From: Phoenix dactylifera
Taxonomy: Eukaryota > Streptophyta > Magnoliopsida > Arecales > Arecaceae
NCBI RefSeq assembly: GCF_009389715.1
Contig: NC_052399.1
Location: forward strand, 7,814,585-7,878,584
DNA length: 64,000 nt
Direction: 5' to 3'
Of this stretch, positions 46,001 through 57,548 are shown piece by piece (the first letter of the stretch is position 1; each line of letters begins with the position of its first letter). The position numbers and the translations under genes are program-made. A model generated the notes under the pieces. That model worked only from the letters and a program-made list of their open reading frames with translations, ran no database searches and was not told where the DNA came from.

Positions 46001-49000
46001 AATAAAAGATTAAAAATCAATATATTTTTTTAAAAATGAATGAATATGAGTGTTTTCAACTTGATACAGTTATATGAAAAACTAAGAGCTTCGCATATGT
46101 GATGCACATACAAACCTAGAGAAGAAAGTGAGAAAAAACACATTGACGACCATGGTTAAGAATACTAGCCCAATATTAGAGGTGACGCCCCTTAAAGAGG
46201 GGAAAGAAAGTCTTACAAAGAAGGGTAAAGAACTAGAGTTGCTTGTATTATGAGAAGAAAGTTAAGGGAAAAAACAAAAAAAATCAGGCGAGGGGCTAGA
46301 TTCAGTGGTGTTGGACTCTGGATGGAGATGCATCCCCCATAGTTCACTTTATAACATACACATGTATGATGTAACCTGTGATTATTGTGGTCTCCTATAG
46401 AGGGAAGTTTTATTGAGACAGTTGCTAAAAACGAATTTTCGAAACTGTCCTCCAGTCCACCGAGTCCTTGAAAGGACAATATCACTTTTCTTGAAAGGGT
46501 TGCGTGCTAGACTTTTTTACTTGATAAGGAGTAGTTTCTAGTATAGATTTGTCTGAGAGAATTTGAACATATGCACTTATTTGAAAAGGAAGGGATGAAG
46601 ACTGCTAAGAAGGGTGCCAATGGGCTAGGTTGGACTGGGTCGGGCCTAGGCCTGATTTCGGCCAATTTTGAAAATTGAGGCTTGAGCCTCCTCTAGCCTA
46701 GCATATGCTTGACCCAAAGATCCCAGGCCCAAGCTTAACCTGATTGTGAGTATTTTTTTAAGGTTGGCTTAGGCTTAAGTTAGGGCCAGTTCATTGTAAG
46801 GAATGTTTTCAGGCCTAGACCCAGCCTGCAGACATTTCAGACTCATGAGTTCGGGACCTGTTGGGCTTTAGATAGGAGTGAAAATGGATTAGATATTACC
46901 TATATAAATTTGTTTTTGCATCCACATCTATCCAAATATAAATGCCAATTGTCCGACTAATGTCTATTTCTGTATTTATTCCCTTCCAAGAGCAGCAGAT
47001 GTGGATATGTATATGGATGCACCAAATCTCAATCCATATCCGAATATTCAATTTTGTTTGCAATTCCGTTTACTTTCGTATAGCTCTTCTAAAGTTCAAA
47101 GCAAAATACGTGGCAACATAAAGATATACTTAGTTTAATCCTCTTTCCATACAGTGACATCTTTGATTTGATATATTGCATCTTTAATTACGAGTTTTTT
47201 ATTCTGAAGCATGCAAATTAGCATAATTGTTGGGATCTACTTTTAAGTCAGATGATTAAGTGGATGCAGCTATGTCTTTCTTGTTTTTTGTATGATCATT
47301 TGTTGTTTTAGAAAAGTAATAAAAGAAATTTAGGAAGCTTGTATACTGAACGTGAGTTAAAATATACAAAGTGGAATAATATCTTCTCCATAACATTTGG
47401 CTATCGAGTCTATATCCATATTAGTATTTGTATTTGTCAATATCCAATTTGTATCTGAATCCATTTAAAATAAAATATGGATACAAATTCTAACATTCAA
47501 GTAAAATCCGCATCATATCCGCCAAACAAAAATAGATATGGGCATATTCATATAACCTTTCATTTAGGTTAGAGATCACAAAAACACGTGATTTTTGGTT
47601 TTCTAGATATTTTCAGTAGTATAGATGATGGTTAACGGTATGGATCTTCAATTTAGATGCCCTATAATAACTTTGAAACTGAGAGAAGTAGATACCCTCT
47701 TCTTTCTTTCTTGATCAATCCCTTTATTCCTCATTCTTTGAGAATCAGAAAGATCCCTTTTGTGCTTGAGTTTGTTCATTTGGAATCTAGGCCCTTCAAT
47801 CTTCTACTTTTTTCCATTTACTTATTTTTTGCTTTATTTTTTTCATTTCATTTTGATTTTCTTACCCTCTCTCTCTTTTTTTTATTCCTTTCCATCATTC
47901 CTTAAGTCCCATAAGTCTGTTGATCCTGTAGAATCTGATGTTTGGATGTGTGTGTATATATATATATATATGTATGTATGGATGTGTGTGTGTATATAGA
48001 TATATATATGTATGTATGTATGGATGTATATATATATATGTATGTATGGATGTGTGTGTATATATGTATGTATGTATGTATGTATGTGTGTGTGTATATA
48101 TATGTATATGAAGACTTAACACTCTTTTTGAGTGGGAGAAAGCACAGTATGAACAAAGAAGAAAGAAAAAAAGAAGCAAAAAAAGAAAAGGGAACATAAT
48201 CCCACCTTAGTTCTTTACCATAACCATACTTATATTTTTACCCATCTCTAAAATTGTAGGTGTATATCTATATGCTAGATGAATAAGATGTATCGTGCTC
48301 TTGACTATCAAGAAGTATAGTCCATCTTATATATATATATATACATATATACTTGTGTGTGTGTGTGTGTAAAAGAGAGAGAGAGAGAGAGAGAGAGCTA
48401 ATATGTGAGCGTCCACATAACTATCCTAATAAAGTCAGGTTTGATCAGATGATTAGAGGCTCGATATCAATGATCCAAGTTTTGGGTGTGATCTACCATC
48501 TTTAAACTATTTATTATTAAAAAATTATGTGATTTAGAGATCCCTAGCTTATGCGTCCATTGATCAAAAACATGCATTTTTGTCATGTAAGTTAAACTAT
48601 ATATTTTTGACCATTGGATACATAAGTGATGTATAGGCTAGGGATCTCAAAGTCACATTATTTTTTGATTGTCGGTAAGTTATAGATGGTAGATCACATT
48701 CAATGGCTTGAATCATTGGTGCCGGGCCCCTGGTCGTCCAATCAAGACTGCCTTGTTATGGTAGTTTTGTGTGTATTTGTATAACTCTGACTATGTTTTG
48801 TACATAGCTGGTCCCAAGACGAATAAAGGAGGATTGCAATAGGTTGGCGACCAACGTAAAACTATAATCACATCTCTGTGCGTGTATATATAACGTAAAA
48901 CCACATTTTTTACCACTCATTTCATAGGCTAGTTGTCTCCAAACATTATTTTTTTGTCTGTAAGCAGTTTAGATGTAGTCTAACACATCCAGCGACTTGG

Positions 49001-50005
49001 ATCATTAGTGTCAGACCATTGTTTTCCACTCGAGACAAACTTGGTCCGACATCAAATCCTGTCAATCGGTCAAGATTAACTGGATCCAACCTCAAAATCC
49101 AATCGATTGGATTCTAGTCTGCATCTCTCTCTCTCTCTCTCTGTGTGCGTGTGCGCGCGTGCGTGCGTGTCTTTGAACAGAGGTAAATCTTTGCCTGCTA
49201 AAGGAATCAATCGATTTTCTGGATAATCCAATATTTATATGTATTTCTACGGATGAGACATCCTGCAAATTTTTTTAATAGACATATAGAAATTATTGTA
49301 CGTCAAGTAACATCAAAAGTGTTGGTTTCAGAAGATGGAATGTCTAATGTTTTTTTTACCTCTGTGTGTGTGTGTGTGTTGGTTGTTATGAAACTAATTT
49401 AGCTACTTATCTTATTTATTTCATTTCATTTTATCTTCTGTGATGCAGTTTCTTTAGCTGGTTTGGTGAAACTCAGCAGAAAAGTATCACAGAAGGGTTT
49501 TCTGATGAGGTAAACGATCATTCCTTGTTTCTGCTCCATTTAAAGCAAATTTGTACAGTTCATTATTCAGGTATGATGTGAAATTTAACGATCACAAAAT
49601 AAGGGTCTACAATAATACGATGTGCTGTCCTTCATCTTCTTGATATTTGTTGTTAATGTAGATTAAATTAAGCCAACTCTATCTGTTTTCTCTTTAGCTA
49701 TTTGTTTGCAGGCTGTTTCATCATATTTATATTTTATCCTGTGTGAAAGTTTTCTTATTACTCATAAATATGCAGGTGGCTGAGATAATAAAGGAAGATT
49801 TATGGCCCAATCCTTTGAAGTACTTTAACAATGTCAGTTGTTACTTGTTTGCTTCTTTTGGTATCTAGAATATATTTTTGTGCCAGCAAGTTCACTGTTT
49901 ATTGTGCATATGAATATAAATGTATACATGTACATGCATGCATGCATGTACGCGTAGATACACACATACATACATCTGTTCATTCATGCTTATGCATTGT
50001 GTGTA

Positions 50006-50098
<93 letters not shown>

Positions 50099-52238
50099 CG
50101 TTATCCCAAGATTTAAAATGCTAATACACGCTGGTGCAGGAGGCCGACGAGGAGGATTTTGATGGAGACGAAGATGATGAAGAGGTAATTATGCTTCTTG
50201 TTCCTCTGTCTAATTGCTAATTGTTGTTTAATGCTCTTATTCTCCTAGCCAATGGATCAGCCTTTGCTAGATTCTAGCTTCTCATGGTTTTGTGACTCTT
50301 GTCAACTGGTAGATAAATTTTGGACACCTTAAATCTTTTTGAATGAGTTTGGACATGTCCGGTTGACTCTAGACACTTGGATGGTCTATTATTCTTCTCA
50401 TGAGGAATTGAAGAAACAGCTTCTTCACTTTAAAATTAAACTTAAGAAAGCTCGATGAATGATAAGATGAAGCAGGATCTGTTAAATATTGTATATTGTT
50501 GTTTGCTGCTTGCTATTATGAACAATTAATTATTCCTTGATATTTTGAAGCAAAATTAATACCTCAAAAAGAACCGGTGGTAATTCTCTCTGAAGGAATT
50601 CTCACTTAGAAGCTATAAGCATATCCCCTAACATCCTAACCTAATCCTAACACCATATAAAAGTGGCTTAATTTCTCTACTTTTCAATTCCCATAATAAC
50701 CCTATTAGATTTTTTTTCTAAAAAGCTTATATTGATCCTGCATAAGACTTTCATGAAAAAAAGGATTCACATTGATGGTGGTAGTCACCCAGGGAAACAA
50801 TCTCATTGAGTTGGGATTCTCAAGATTTTGTGCATAACAAGAGTCATATATCCTCCAAAATCCAAATTGATAGTGATTTGTCAATCATAGCAAAACTTAT
50901 TATAAGCAATATATATTAGTGCCTAATCTTTTTGGGTAAAATTGGTCCTATACCTAAAATCTTGGTTGTAGCCACATGCTTCTGCACATGCATTGTAACT
51001 AGTAATGAACAAAAGTATAAATTCAATTTGATAAAGCTGAATGCCAAATCTTATTATGGGGAATTCCCACCACTTTCTGTGTTACATGTTTTAGAAAGTA
51101 AAGACTTACTATGGAATTTTATTCATTACTTGTTTAGAATTTTGCACCTATTCTCAGTCGGCTTGCAATTTTTTTTTTTTTTTCCATGACTTACCAGTTA
51201 TCACCAGGGAGACTCTCCTTCAGCTGCATATTTATGTTATCTTGAAACTTCCCACTCTGATTTCTTTCTTTATTTCAGTAAAAAATATCATCTCACAACA
51301 AAGTTTGTGACTGCATCCATGAAACATGTTTCCCAACCCGAACAAAATCAAGAGTCTATTTATCTCCAACATCTGGTCAAACATAAACATATACGTTGAA
51401 TTAGTCTCTAGGCTCTAAACTCTTCGATGATACAATTTAAAGGCATTATTTTCTTGATCCTTCCATATCCTATCAAGGTCGAAAAAAGATCAATTCAGCA
51501 AGTCTAAGAATTTGATATATAGCAAATTAGTTGTCCAAAGTCTTTGTTTACTCATACATGTTTATCTGTCATAAACATACATTTTGATGAAATGGAAGCA
51601 GATCTCAGTTACTAAAGAATATGAAGCCTACACCTTCATTTCTTTTTCATAACTTACTATGACCAGGAGGCCAATCTGTAATTTGAGAGATGGTCTAATG
51701 CTGGGCAACACCTTATCTGACTGAAATTTAGATCTTGTGCTGTATTTTTATTGTATTGCTGCCCGATTTACTATCAAGGTTGTTAAATTGTTATTTGTCT
51801 TTATATCATGGGATGAACTTTATCTTTACTCAACTACTTGAAGTTCCCAAGCTGACTGAAAGAATAAGCAGACATGAAAAAGAAGTGGCTACTTAACTAT
51901 GATTGAAATGATATTCTAAGCAACTTATATATTGCTGAAGCAGATAAATGAAGCTTTCTGTTCTGTTATCAATGCAGAATAACAGAACCTTTGACATTGC
52001 AGGCGACCCAAACTACTCCCCTTGTTATTTCTCTGTTTGTATGCCCTAGTATACAGCAGTTTTGATGTGGTCAAAGAACAATGCCAGCATCCTTGGAATG
52101 TTATGCTCCATTTATATTCAGACCACTACAGGAAAATATGACCTTGGTTCATGATCTATTTGTCTGCAGGGCACTGACTCTGAAGACGAGGATGAAGTTC
52201 AAGGCGACGAAGATGATGACGAAGAAGATGATAGCTAA
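43054..52238 (+). CDS. NRP: NAP1-related protein (NRP/SET-type histone chaperone)
   Basis: NRPs are nuclear H2A-H2B chaperones used in nucleosome assembly, root growth and DNA repair. Ten coding exons: 43,054-43,182; 44,034-44,156; 44,261-44,311; 44,386-44,457; 44,575-44,688; 44,780-44,847; 49,449-49,509; 49,776-49,832; 50,140-50,184; 52,170-52,238. They give 262 residues, near the usual ~255. The N-terminal dimerisation helix includes [17 protein letters not shown] and [20 protein letters not shown]. The earmuff domain includes [46 protein letters not shown] and SFFSWFGE. The tail is strongly acidic ([15 protein letters not shown]). Intron 6 is 4.6 kb and holds repeats. The first intron appears to use a GC donor at 43,183-43,184; a GT donor 15 bases on would add five residues not expected in the family. 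Confidence 0.93.
47945..48400. repeat. Microsatellites in NRP intron 6
   Basis: (TATG)n, (TA)n and (TG)n runs span 47,945-48,115. (TA)n, (GT)n and (GA)n runs span 48,330-48,400. The Tyr/Val/Ile-Tyr frames across them are translated repeats. Confidence 0.95.
48430..48760. repeat. Fold-back element, copy 3, in NRP intron 6
   Basis: The clearest member of the family. The left arm (cgatatcaatgatccaag, gtgatctaccatcttta, gagatccctagcttatg) is the imperfect reverse complement of the right arm (tataggctagggatctc, agatggtagatcacattca, cttgaatcattggtgccggg), centred near 48,590. A half copy of the right-arm type follows at about 48,900-49,040. Confidence 0.75.
50009..50096. repeat. (AT)n-(AG)n compound microsatellite in NRP intron 8
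   Basis: About 24 AT units are followed directly by about 19 AG units, ending 43 bp before exon 9. The purine run is close to the splice acceptor. Confidence 0.96.
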
Positions 52239-53714
52239 ATTTATAATTCATTGTTTTTTTCTATTTTAGTCTTCTTGTCATGTTTATATGGCTCAAGTCA
52301 ACCTGGTATTGCAGAAGGGCCTGAATGTAGTGTCAAGGATGGCAGCTGTTGCTCTCCTCTTTTGCAGACCTTGGCAAAAGAGGTCTTTGCTTATTTATGC
52401 TAGGAGTTGAGACTACGAGAGTAGTAGGATATACCTTGGATGTATGATCTGTTCATCTTTTCTTCTGTAGAGTTTTTTTTTTCGTTTTTTGGTTTTTTTC
52501 CTGTTTTCTGTGAATGGGCATTTCAGTTCATCATTTTTGCCCCAAATTATGATTACTAAATTACCTCCTGTGTAAGAGAAACACTGGTTATCCATCCGGA
52601 TGGGGGAAAAAGTAGAGCTATAGGCTGTAAGTCGGCTTGTTAGAGAACTTTTCTTAACCTCTGTATATTCTTATGCCTACTCCCATTTTGGACGATGAAA
52701 TGCCGTATTACCGTCTATCACATTGTTTATGCGCTTTTGAACCTTTTTAGATTGTTTGGTGCTCTTGGAACCTGGTGTGTCTGTACCCATGTAACCCTGT
52801 GTAGCTGGAGATTCTGGCTGTGTTAATATACAGATGGGCTCGAGGTTCATTGAAATGGAATTGAAGTAGAGGGAGATTGGCTCCATATGATGTCCTGGAT
52901 CCTAGGAGCAGGTGAGTAGGTTTGCTTTATTTCTGCCGAGTGATGCCGAGCTGGTTTGAGAAACCTGAAAAAAGCTGGAAGTTTACGACTGCCAAAAAAA
53001 AAATCACCAACTTTCCAGTAAAAATTTCAGTGAATTGATAGCCTCAAGTTTCAAATCTTCTTTAATTTCCAATTGGATGCCCTAATGGGAGAAGGCTGCA
53101 CAACCGGACTTGCGCTTGTGACCAAGTATTCTTCTGTAGCTAAATTCAAATAGTCATTGTAGGTGGTCTATCTCAACGCCACTGGAAAAAGAGATGGGAG
53201 CCAAAAAATAAAAATAAAAGAAACTTAGATTTGTTTTTCTTTTTTCTTCCCTTTCTACTTAAAACTGCAGGAAAAGCACCCTCTAATAATTAATTTACGA
53301 TAACCCATTCTACCTTGAACGTGCGTCACTCACCATTTATTTAGAGATAAGGCGGGCACTGGGCTTCTTTGCTAGTCCTTAGCCCGCACTTTTCTTCCTT
53401 TTTGCCTTAAATCGCTATCTCTTTAAGTGGTATTAGATCTGATCTATAATCTATGTGGACTAGGAGACGCTGCGTAAACAGATGAAGTATATGAGAGCCC
53501 GTGCGGGCGTGTGTTTAGTCACATATTAGTTATTCGCTGGGTAGATTTTGGGTACCTATATCGAATCAAGAAATCCAAATAATATCTTCCGATTAGTCAT
53601 TTTGAATGAGCTCCTGGGTTGTTACATAACATGACTCACAGAATGATCTAACAAGCTTAGATATCTACAACTCTTTCATCTTATCATCTCCAATCCGAGT
53701 AGCAGTACTTACAA
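52239..53714. other. NRP 3' UTR and intergenic DNA
   Basis: The first few hundred bases after the TAA are presumably 3' untranslated sequence (T-rich, aataa-like signals not clear). Beyond that no gene or repeat is recognised. Confidence 0.5.
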
Positions 53715-53853
53715 TAAAACTTCAGTACAATAATGGAAAAGGAAGGTAAATAATAGTAGCTAAAAATAATTAAGAAAAATAGGTAAAACTTCAGTACAAT
53801 AATGGAAAAAGAAGGTAAATAATAGTAGCTAAAAATAATTAAGAAAAATAGGA
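53715..53853. repeat. Tandem duplication, 69-bp unit
   Basis: The unit starting taaaacttcagtacaataat at 53,715 is repeated at 53,784 with a single visible change (ggaagg to agaagg). It gives a duplicated hydrophobic frame on the other strand, which is an artefact. Confidence 0.93.
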
Positions 53854-54180
53854 AATATGCACTACAACAGTAGAATCCATAAAACTTAGAGCTGATTTGT
53901 AAGTCTCTATTTCCTGAAAAAATATCAGCAAAACTAAGTTCAAATGGAAAACAAAAATATAATGAAACGGAAAACAAGAAAATTTATCAGTCTTAAAAAA
54001 AAGAGGTTTCCCGTGGGTTTTCCCACTTAAATGGAATAATTCATATTTTTTTCAAGAAACTCCTGATCTCATCCCACGCGATTGCAGTCATTCATACTTT
54101 AATAATAGTTATAAAAATGAATAACAACTATTTCTTTCATAACTCAATTTCCATCTACCTCTCTACTTCATGATGTAAAC

Positions 54181-55535
54181 TGTTGCTGGAAATTGGACCC
54201 GGGGGCCGCCGCGAAGCCGGAGAAGGAGGAGCTCCGCTGCTACAGGGGGCGGACGGCGGTGCGCCGGCCGGCTGCATCCTCCACCGTGGGGCGTGGGAGC
54301 GTCCGAGGAGGGGAGTGGTGCGTCCAGTCCTGCCCTGTCCTGCAAAAAAGCCGGTGGCCGGGCTCCCCGGCGCCGGCCCTCCGATGCCTAAGTTAGAGGG
54401 GGCAAGTATGTGGAGAGAGCGGGGAGGAGAGTATGTGGAGAAGACACAGAGGATATTTGGATAAGATCAAGAAGATGAAAGGGATGGTGTCATCAATTGT
54501 GTCTGTGCTTCCTCCCACCCCGTCCCGGAGGGTTCAGTCCGGGGAGTTTTTGTTAGGGGTTTCTCAGAGTCCAGTCTCCAGAGTCCTCTCCCTCTTCCCC
54601 CCAGGCTTCCTTTTATAAAAGGATTTGGTTACCTGGGAGGTGACAGGAGGTTTGTCCTGTTCTGTGATAATTGGGCACGATTTAGCCCATTAATGGCGTA
54701 GTGGAGAACGGGACCGGATCAGACCGGAACCAGGGAGTTGTCACGGTCGATCGGACCTGTTGGAGTTGTTGAACCGCCGGTCGTGGTGGGCCTGGGGTCC
54801 GTGGATGGTAAGTGCATTTATTACCGAATGAACCGGCGGTCAGGTAGAGCCATACGCTCTGATGGTTCAGTGATCTGGAGATCGTCTTGGGCCGTGTTCA
54901 TTAAATGACTGAGTGCATCGGAGACTTGAAGGAGCCTCGTGCATTAATGGCAGGTCGTGCTGAATACCTGCGGAGATCTTATGCCTTGATGGCTTGAAGA
55001 TAGCGGCAGGTTATAGTGGAGTTGTCAGGTCCCTTAGAGGGTTAGGTGGAGATTGGATATTTGGCTAAGGCATGGGCTTGGCCTGCTGTGCTCGGCCTTC
55101 TGGTCTCGGCTCTCTGGTCTCGGCTCTCTGGTCTCGGCCTTCTGGTCTCGGCTCTCTGGTCTCGGCTCTCTGGTCTCGGCCTTCTGGTCTCGGCTCTCTG
55201 GTCTCGGCTCTCTGGTCTATGAGCTCGAGAGCGGAAGAGCTCGATCACTTAGGATGAGCTCGAGAGCGGAAGAGCCTGATCACTTAGGATGAGCTCGAGA
55301 GCGGAAGAGCTCGATCACTTAGGATGAGCTCGAGAGCGGAAGAGCCCGATCACTTAGGATGAGCTCGAGAGCGGAAGAGCCCGATCACTTAGGATGAGCT
55401 CGAGAGCGGAAGAGCCCGATCACTTAGGATGAGCTCGAGAGCGGAAGAGCTCAATTACTTAGGATGAGCTCGAGCTTACTGATGGATTTGGGTGCTATAA
55501 TTACATTTGTGGGGTGGTCCATTTTTCCACCAACA
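54181..55535 (-). repeat. Element C 3' LTR (left copy, 1,355 bp)
   Basis: It runs from TG to CA. It contains alternating tctggtctcggc units (about 55,090-55,215) and a 35-bp array (gatgagctcgagagcggaag plus 15 more bases) with seven full copies from 55,221. It includes about 250 bp near its left end (54,221-54,445) that are missing from the other LTR. Confidence 0.92.
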
Positions 55536-55611
55536 CTACCCCCCGACTTCCGAGTCCGAGCTGCTTTTTGGCTCGGGCGAAGGAAGTAGTTCAGTCATCG
55601 ATCGTCCTGGT

Positions 55612-56098
55612 GCTGTGAGCGTTCTTACACCAAGGCGACTGAAGACGCTTTTTCTGCTCGGAGTCCGTTCTTTGGGGACGTCGGCAGACAAGAATCCAAG
55701 TAAAGATAAATGAGAATGTAAAGACATAAAATGAATGGGTACCTTGTACCGTGTGCGTCCTTGCGCCGAGGCGACTAAAGACGCTTCTCTGCTCGGACTC
55801 CGTTCTTTGGGGACGTCGGCAGAGAAGAATCCAAGTAAAGATAAATGAGAATGTAAAGACATTAAATGAATGGGTACCTTGTACCGTGTGCGTCCTTGCG
55901 CCGAGGCGACTGAAGACGCTTCTCTGCTCGGACTCCGTTCTTTGGGGACGTCGGCAGAGAAGAATCCAAGTAAAGATAAATGAGAATGTAAAGACATTAA
56001 ATGAATGGGTACCTTGTACCGTGTGCGTCCTTGCGCCGAGGCGACTGAAGACGCTTCTCTGCTCGGACTCCGTTCTTTGGGGACGTCGGCAGAGAAAT
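55612..56098. repeat. Element C tandem array, 135-bp unit, about 3.6 copies
   Basis: Units anchored on gacgcttctctgctcggac begin at about 55,641, 55,777, 55,912 and 56,047. Because 135 is a multiple of three, several frames stay open across it and look like repeat proteins, but there is no start context or family match. Confidence 0.95.
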
Positions 56099-56109
56099 CC
56101 AAAAATAGA

Positions 56110-56720
56110 ATAGCGGGCTGAGCTCGTTGGCTGAAGACGATGGAGCACGAGCCGAGCTCGTCCGGTCAGAGAGGACCGCTACTCATCTCGATGTCTCGAG
56201 CATCCCTATAGCCGGGGCATCCCGACGTCTCGGAGCATCCTGACCGTGGTCAGGGTAGGAGCACGAGCCGAGCTCGTCCGGTCAGAGAGGACCGCTAACT
56301 CATAGCCGATGGAGCACGAGCCGAGCTCGTCCGGTTAGAGAGGACCGCTAACTCATAGCCGATGGAGCACGAGCCGAGCTCGTCCGGTCAGAGAGGACCG
56401 CTAACTCATATCCCGACGTCTCGGGCGTCCCTATAGCCGGGGCATCCCGACGTCTCGGGGCATCCCGACGGATCGGGGCATCCCGACGTCTCGGGGCATC
56501 CTGACCGTGGTCCGGGTAGGAGCCGAGCCGAGCTCGTCCGGTCAGAGAGGACCGCTAACTCATAGCCGATGGAGCACGAGCCGAGCTCGTCCGGTCAGAG
56601 AGGACTGCTAACTCATAGCCGATGGAGCACGAGCCGAGCTCGTCCGGTCAGAGAGGACCGCTAACTCATATCCCGACGTCTCGGGCCATCCCGACGGATC
56701 GGGGCATCCCGTTGTGGCAG
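56110..56720. repeat. Element C tandem block (gagccgagctcg and ggggcatcccgac units)
   Basis: About six copies of a ~53-bp unit (gatggagcacgagccgagct, then cgtccggtcagagaggaccg) are interleaved with tcggggcatcccgacgtctc modules. It uses the same words as the block at 22,550-23,045 in element A. Confidence 0.9.
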
Positions 56721-56980
56721 GGCATCCCAATATATTGGGGGGTAGTGTTGCGGGCGCCGTCCCAAGGACTTACACCCGTAAGGAGGGAGTACATGCTGGT
56801 TTCTTGCTTGCTGCCGGAAGACAGAAGACTTGGAAGGATAATGGGATTTAATGGGGCTGTACCCTTTGTCACAGAGGCTTACAATCCCATTTTAAAGCTC
56901 CATAACTCTCCTTCTCCAAACCTCAGCTTTTATTTCTCTTTCCCCCCAACTCGTTGACGTGAGACTTGGACTACTACTTC
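56721..56980. other. Element C interior segment of unknown origin
   Basis: About 260 bp not seen in element A, between the tandem block and the gag remnant. It could be captured host DNA or family-specific spacer. No motif is recognised. Confidence 0.4.
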
Positions 56981-57514
56981 TCACTGGTTGCCCCCACATA
57001 CGTCGTTGCAGCGGGAGCCATGCCTGATTCGAGATGGCTCGGGAGTCAGGAGAAAGTTTCTTTCTCTGCTTAACATGATTCCGTGGAGGCGGCACAGGAG
57101 GGGCCTCCACTTGTTGCAGGCTTTGGGCTGCAAATAGCTAGCGCTTGGACTTGCTGCACAAGCGCATCGAAGTGCTCGAGTTGGACTTGTGGAACTTGAT
57201 CTACCGGAGATCTTGATGGTGAATTTTGGACTGAGCGTTTGGGACTTGGAGCATGATACTCGAAGGGGAAACCCGCTTGTAGGGGGCTCCGGTTGAACTG
57301 GAGCCGGAGGAGGCGGTGCCGTTGGGATGCCCCTGGGTTGCAAGCTTTGGACAGCGGTAGCCAAGGCTTGCACTTGTTGCACCAGGGCATCGAACTGCTC
57401 CGGCCGAATTTGATGAACTGACTCGGTCGGAGGTGATGAGTTCCGGACGGAACGCTCCGGGCTAGGTGGAGGTCGTTGAGAGGCATTGGAAGCCCCTTTG
57501 CTTCTTAGCTTCAT
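56981..57514 (-). pseudogene. Element C gag N-terminal remnant with internal duplication
   Basis: It begins MKLRSKGASNASQRPPPSPE, then RPEQFDALVQQVQALATAVQ, closely matching the start of element A gag. About 230 bases on, in another frame, the same module recurs (PKRSVQNSPS, LEHFDALVQQVQALA). The gag domain, zinc knuckle and all of pol are absent. The retained start lies next to the primer-binding site and may be kept because packaging signals often lie there, which is an inference. Confidence 0.8.
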
Positions 57515-57548
57515 GGCAGCGAACTCGGTCCCTTCCTCTAGCGCCAAC

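Noticed and set aside
47895..48199. Tyr/Ile/His-rich frames of 80-100 residues
   Set aside because: Translated TATG/TA microsatellite in an intron.
53684..53977. Hydrophobic 97-residue frame with an internal repeat
   Set aside because: It is produced by the 69-bp AT-rich tandem duplication. There is no start context or homology.
55536..56148. Long 'repeat protein' frames (185-188 residues) on the - strand
   Set aside because: They are translations of the 135-bp tandem array in element C, open only because 135 is divisible by three.
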